Below, piece by piece: positions 62,019 to 64,000 of a DNA stretch of 64,000 nt. Positions within the stretch are counted from its first letter, which is position 1. Every line of letters begins with the position of its first letter. This DNA comes from Butyrivibrio sp. LB2008 (GTDB lineage: Bacteria; Bacillota; Clostridia; Lachnospirales; Lachnospiraceae): the NCBI RefSeq assembly GCF_000621565.1, contig NZ_JHXZ01000014.1, positions 124,001 to 188,000 on the forward strand, in the 5' to 3' direction. A program made the translations under genes and the position numbers. The notes below the pieces were generated by a model. It saw only the letters and a program-made list of their open reading frames with translations. It did not search any database and was not told where the DNA came from.

Positions 62019-62687
62019 ATGTCTGAAGAAATGTCTGATGCTCAGGTTCAGAACAGCCAGGAAGAGTTCTGGGAAGAGCAGAGAAGAATATATAAAAAGG
62101 CGTATGTTACTATTGCACTTATTGTAATAAATGCCATTGCTTTTATTTTGTGTACCACCGATCTGGGCTATATCATTTACGATAAAGGTGCACTGATGCT
62201 GAGTGATTTTGACTCGAATTGGGGGAAGTTCAGAACTTTTACTTCAATGTTCCTGCATGCTGATATGGAACATCTCGCAAGTAATATGTTTATGCTGATA
62301 CTCCTTGGCGGAGTTATAGAAAACTATACAGGTCATGCTTATTATCTTTTAATGTATTTAATGTCCGGAATCTTTGGGAATCTTTTTTCGCTTGGATTTG
62401 AACAACTTTTTGGAATAGATAGAATATCTGTTGGCGCAAGTGGTGCTATAATGGGCAATGTAGGTTTCCTTGCATTGTGGCTCCTTGCGGGTGGAAAGGC
62501 GAAAAGGAAGATGCCTAACCTCAAATACAGGCTGATCGTGTTTGGGCTGTATATAATACAGACTTGTTTTATACAAGAGGGTGCCAATACGCAGGCGCAC
62601 TTTGGCGGCTTCCTGATGGGAGTGTTCATGGGCGTCATTAACATAATTATATTTAAGAACAAAAAGAAAATGGAGGGTTTGGCATAA
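62019..62687 (+). CDS. Rhomboid intramembrane serine protease
   Basis: 222 residues with six or seven membrane helices. The catalytic serine is in SVGASGAIMG and the histidine in TQAHFGGFLMG; the WR-type loop region is seen as TSMFLHADMEHLASNMFMLILLG. It cuts other proteins inside the membrane. The N-terminal 25 residues are acidic and cytosolic. GAAGGAT precedes the ATG. The stop overlaps the next start by one base (TAATG). Confidence 0.93.
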   Translation: MSEEMSDAQVQNSQEEFWEEQRRIYKKAYVTIALIVINAIAFILCTTDLGYIIYDKGALMLSDFDSNWGKFRTFTSMFLHADMEHLASNMFMLILLGGVIENYTGHAYYLLMYLMSGIFGNLFSLGFEQLFGIDRISVGASGAIMGNVGFLALWLLAGGKAKRKMPNLKYRLIVFGLYIIQTCFIQEGANTQAHFGGFLMGVFMGVINIIIFKNKKKMEGLA

Positions 62688-63091
62688 TGAGTGATTGCAT
62701 CTTTTGTAAGATAGCAAACGGAGAGATTCCGTCAAATACTATTTATGAGAATGAGGATTTCAGAGTAATACTTGATAATGGCCCTGCTACAAAGGGACAT
62801 GCTTTGGTGCTTCCCAAAAAGCACTATGCAGATCTTTTTGAAATTCCCGATGACGTTCTTGCTAAGGCGGTTCAGACAGGAAAGATAGTTGCAACTATGC
62901 TCAAAGAAAAGCTTGGATGTGACGGAGTTAATCTTGTTCAGAATAATGGCGCTGCGGCCGGACAGACAGTTATGCACTACCATTTACATGTGATTCCCAG
63001 ATATGAAAATGACGGACAGCATATTTTGTGGAAGCCCACAAGTCCTTCAGCTGAAGAACTTGTTGAAATTAAAAATACGATAATAGGTTAA
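62687..63091 (+). CDS. HIT-family nucleotide hydrolase
   Basis: 134 residues. Zinc ligands CIFC at the N-terminus and the histidine triad HYHLHVIPRY near residue 100, typical of HinT/Hit-like enzymes that split nucleoside phosphoramidates or AppppA-like nucleotides. Coupled to the rhomboid gene by TAATG. Confidence 0.95.
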   Translation: MSDCIFCKIANGEIPSNTIYENEDFRVILDNGPATKGHALVLPKKHYADLFEIPDDVLAKAVQTGKIVATMLKEKLGCDGVNLVQNNGAAAGQTVMHYHLHVIPRYENDGQHILWKPTSPSAEELVEIKNTIIG

Positions 63092-63107
63092 TACAAGGGG
63101 AAATTTA

Positions 63108-63950
63108 ATGCGTGAGATCAATGTTTCGGAAGTTACCGAAGCTGTTAAAAATATGTGCATAGACGCAAACTATGCACTTTCTGATGATATGAAAAAAGCT
63201 CTTGAGTCTGCTCAGAAAGAGGAAGTGTCAGAGCTTGGAAAACAGATTTTTTCACAACTTGAGGAAAATCTAGAAATAGCGGCAAACGACCAAATTCCTA
63301 TCTGTCAGGATACGGGAATGGCAGTGTTTTTCTTTAAGGTTGGCCAGGATGTTCATTTCACCGGCGGAAATCTCGGAGATGCGATAAATGAAGGCGTAAA
63401 GCAGGGATATACGGAAGGATATCTCAGAAAATCTGTAGTCGGAGATCCTCTTATAAGAGTAAATACTAAAGATAATACACCGGCAATCGTGCATTATGAC
63501 ATTGTTCCGGGAGATAAGGTGACGATTACATGCGCTCCCAAAGGATTTGGAAGCGAGAATATGAGCAGAGTTTTTATGTTAAAGCCTGCAGACGGAGAAG
63601 AAGGTGTAAAAGAAGCTGTTCTTCGTGCTGTTAAGGATGCCGGTCCCAACGCGTGTCCTCCTATGGTTGTAGGTGTAGGAATTGGCGGAACATTCGAAAA
63701 ATGTGCAGAGATGGCAAAAGAAGCTCTCACAAGACCTGTCGGAAGTCATTCGGATAAAGAACATATCAAAGCTATGGAAGAGGAACTGCTTGAGAGAATC
63801 AATAAAACAGGGATCGGCCCTGCCGGACTTGGCGGTAAGATGACTGCTCTTGCGGTAAATATCAATACATATGCTACACATATTGCAGGACTTCCTGTTG
63901 CGGTGAATATATGCTGCCACGTCAACAGGCATGTTACCGTTACTTTGTAA
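63108..63950 (+). CDS. Class I fumarate hydratase (or tartrate dehydratase), alpha subunit
   Basis: 280 residues of an iron-sulphur hydratase. The Fe-S ligand regions are PICQDTGMAVFF and ACPPMVVGVGIGG; the end GLPVAVNICCHVNRHVTVTL is typical of the alpha subunit. It interconverts fumarate and malate with a beta subunit, expected just past the window end. The 17-bp gap to the HIT gene and the AAGGGGAAA site suggest co-transcription. Confidence 0.92.
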   Translation: MREINVSEVTEAVKNMCIDANYALSDDMKKALESAQKEEVSELGKQIFSQLEENLEIAANDQIPICQDTGMAVFFFKVGQDVHFTGGNLGDAINEGVKQGYTEGYLRKSVVGDPLIRVNTKDNTPAIVHYDIVPGDKVTITCAPKGFGSENMSRVFMLKPADGEEGVKEAVLRAVKDAGPNACPPMVVGVGIGGTFEKCAEMAKEALTRPVGSHSDKEHIKAMEEELLERINKTGIGPAGLGGKMTALAVNINTYATHIAGLPVAVNICCHVNRHVTVTL

Positions 63951-64000
63951 TATTTTAAGAAGTATTGATGGGATAGGTTTTTCCCTATAATATAGAAAAT

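Noticed and set aside
63965..63991. TTGATG...TATAAT promoter at the window end
   Set aside because: The spacer is only 15 bp and the target gene lies outside the window; the expected fumarase beta gene would normally be read from the upstream transcript.

Overview
The window reads as chromosomal DNA of a Gram-positive anaerobe of the Lachnospiraceae, most likely Butyrivibrio or a close relative. This is inferred from gene content: a GH3 beta-glucosidase with inverted domain order (a known Butyrivibrio/Ruminococcus architecture), a SufCBDSU operon, Gram-positive flagellin, a Tad pilus locus with Firmicutes accessory genes, many lipoproteins and moderate GC. No rRNA, CRISPR array, IS transposase or prophage module is visible. 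There are two tRNA genes.

Layout. 1-1572: end of a riboflavin operon (ribBA cut by the window edge, ribH). 1573-8228: an AT-rich accessory stretch. It holds a DNA-binding protein plus nucleotidyltransferase pair behind three near-identical operators, a leftward operon (AAA ATPase, GNAT, DUF3267 zincin, a tiny membrane ORF, an unknown protein) read from a promoter full of TATATAC repeats, a divergent DnaQ-exonuclease/BRCT protein, and a methyltransferase. 8229-8689: non-coding DNA with several strong potential hairpins. 8690-11035: a cystine-type amino-acid ABC importer. 11165-14851: two-component system and O-antigen-ligase-like protein. 14846-17727: small unknown gene, VTC/DUF4956 pair, RluA. 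17733-19719: a second two-component system. 19898-22210: membrane metalloprotease and lipoproteins. 22361-23257: ArsP_2-type metal exporter. 23537-28599: suf operon behind a palindromic operator. 28617-28812: a nearly 200-bp palindrome. 29251-34123: tatD, rsmA and a large TPR/AAA-like protein, then glgB.

36228-43171: DUF6240-type protein, flagellin, FliS, and an AgrA/AgrC-like LytTR response regulator and GHKL kinase without AgrB/AgrD. 43345-49272: two GH3 genes flanking a GtrA-like gene; the first has a LytTR-like direct repeat in front of it, which suggests the adjacent regulator controls it. 49380-50933: PutP, leftward. 51313-60949: a compact Tad/Flp pilus operon with two prepilin peptidases, TadZ, CpaF, TadB, TadC, Flp pilin, DUF5702, two TadE-like pseudopilins and an FHA protein. 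60999-63950: flavodoxin/SCP2 fusion, rhomboid protease, HIT protein and the alpha subunit of class I fumarase.

The best candidates for something undescribed are the operator-flanked HTH/nucleotidyltransferase pair, the ATPase operon with helically phased repeats, the long palindrome after suf, the folded leader region at 8283-8534, and the LytTR link between the flagellin region and glycoside hydrolases. Start codons were chosen from ribosome-binding sites. Family names come from motif recognition without database searches.
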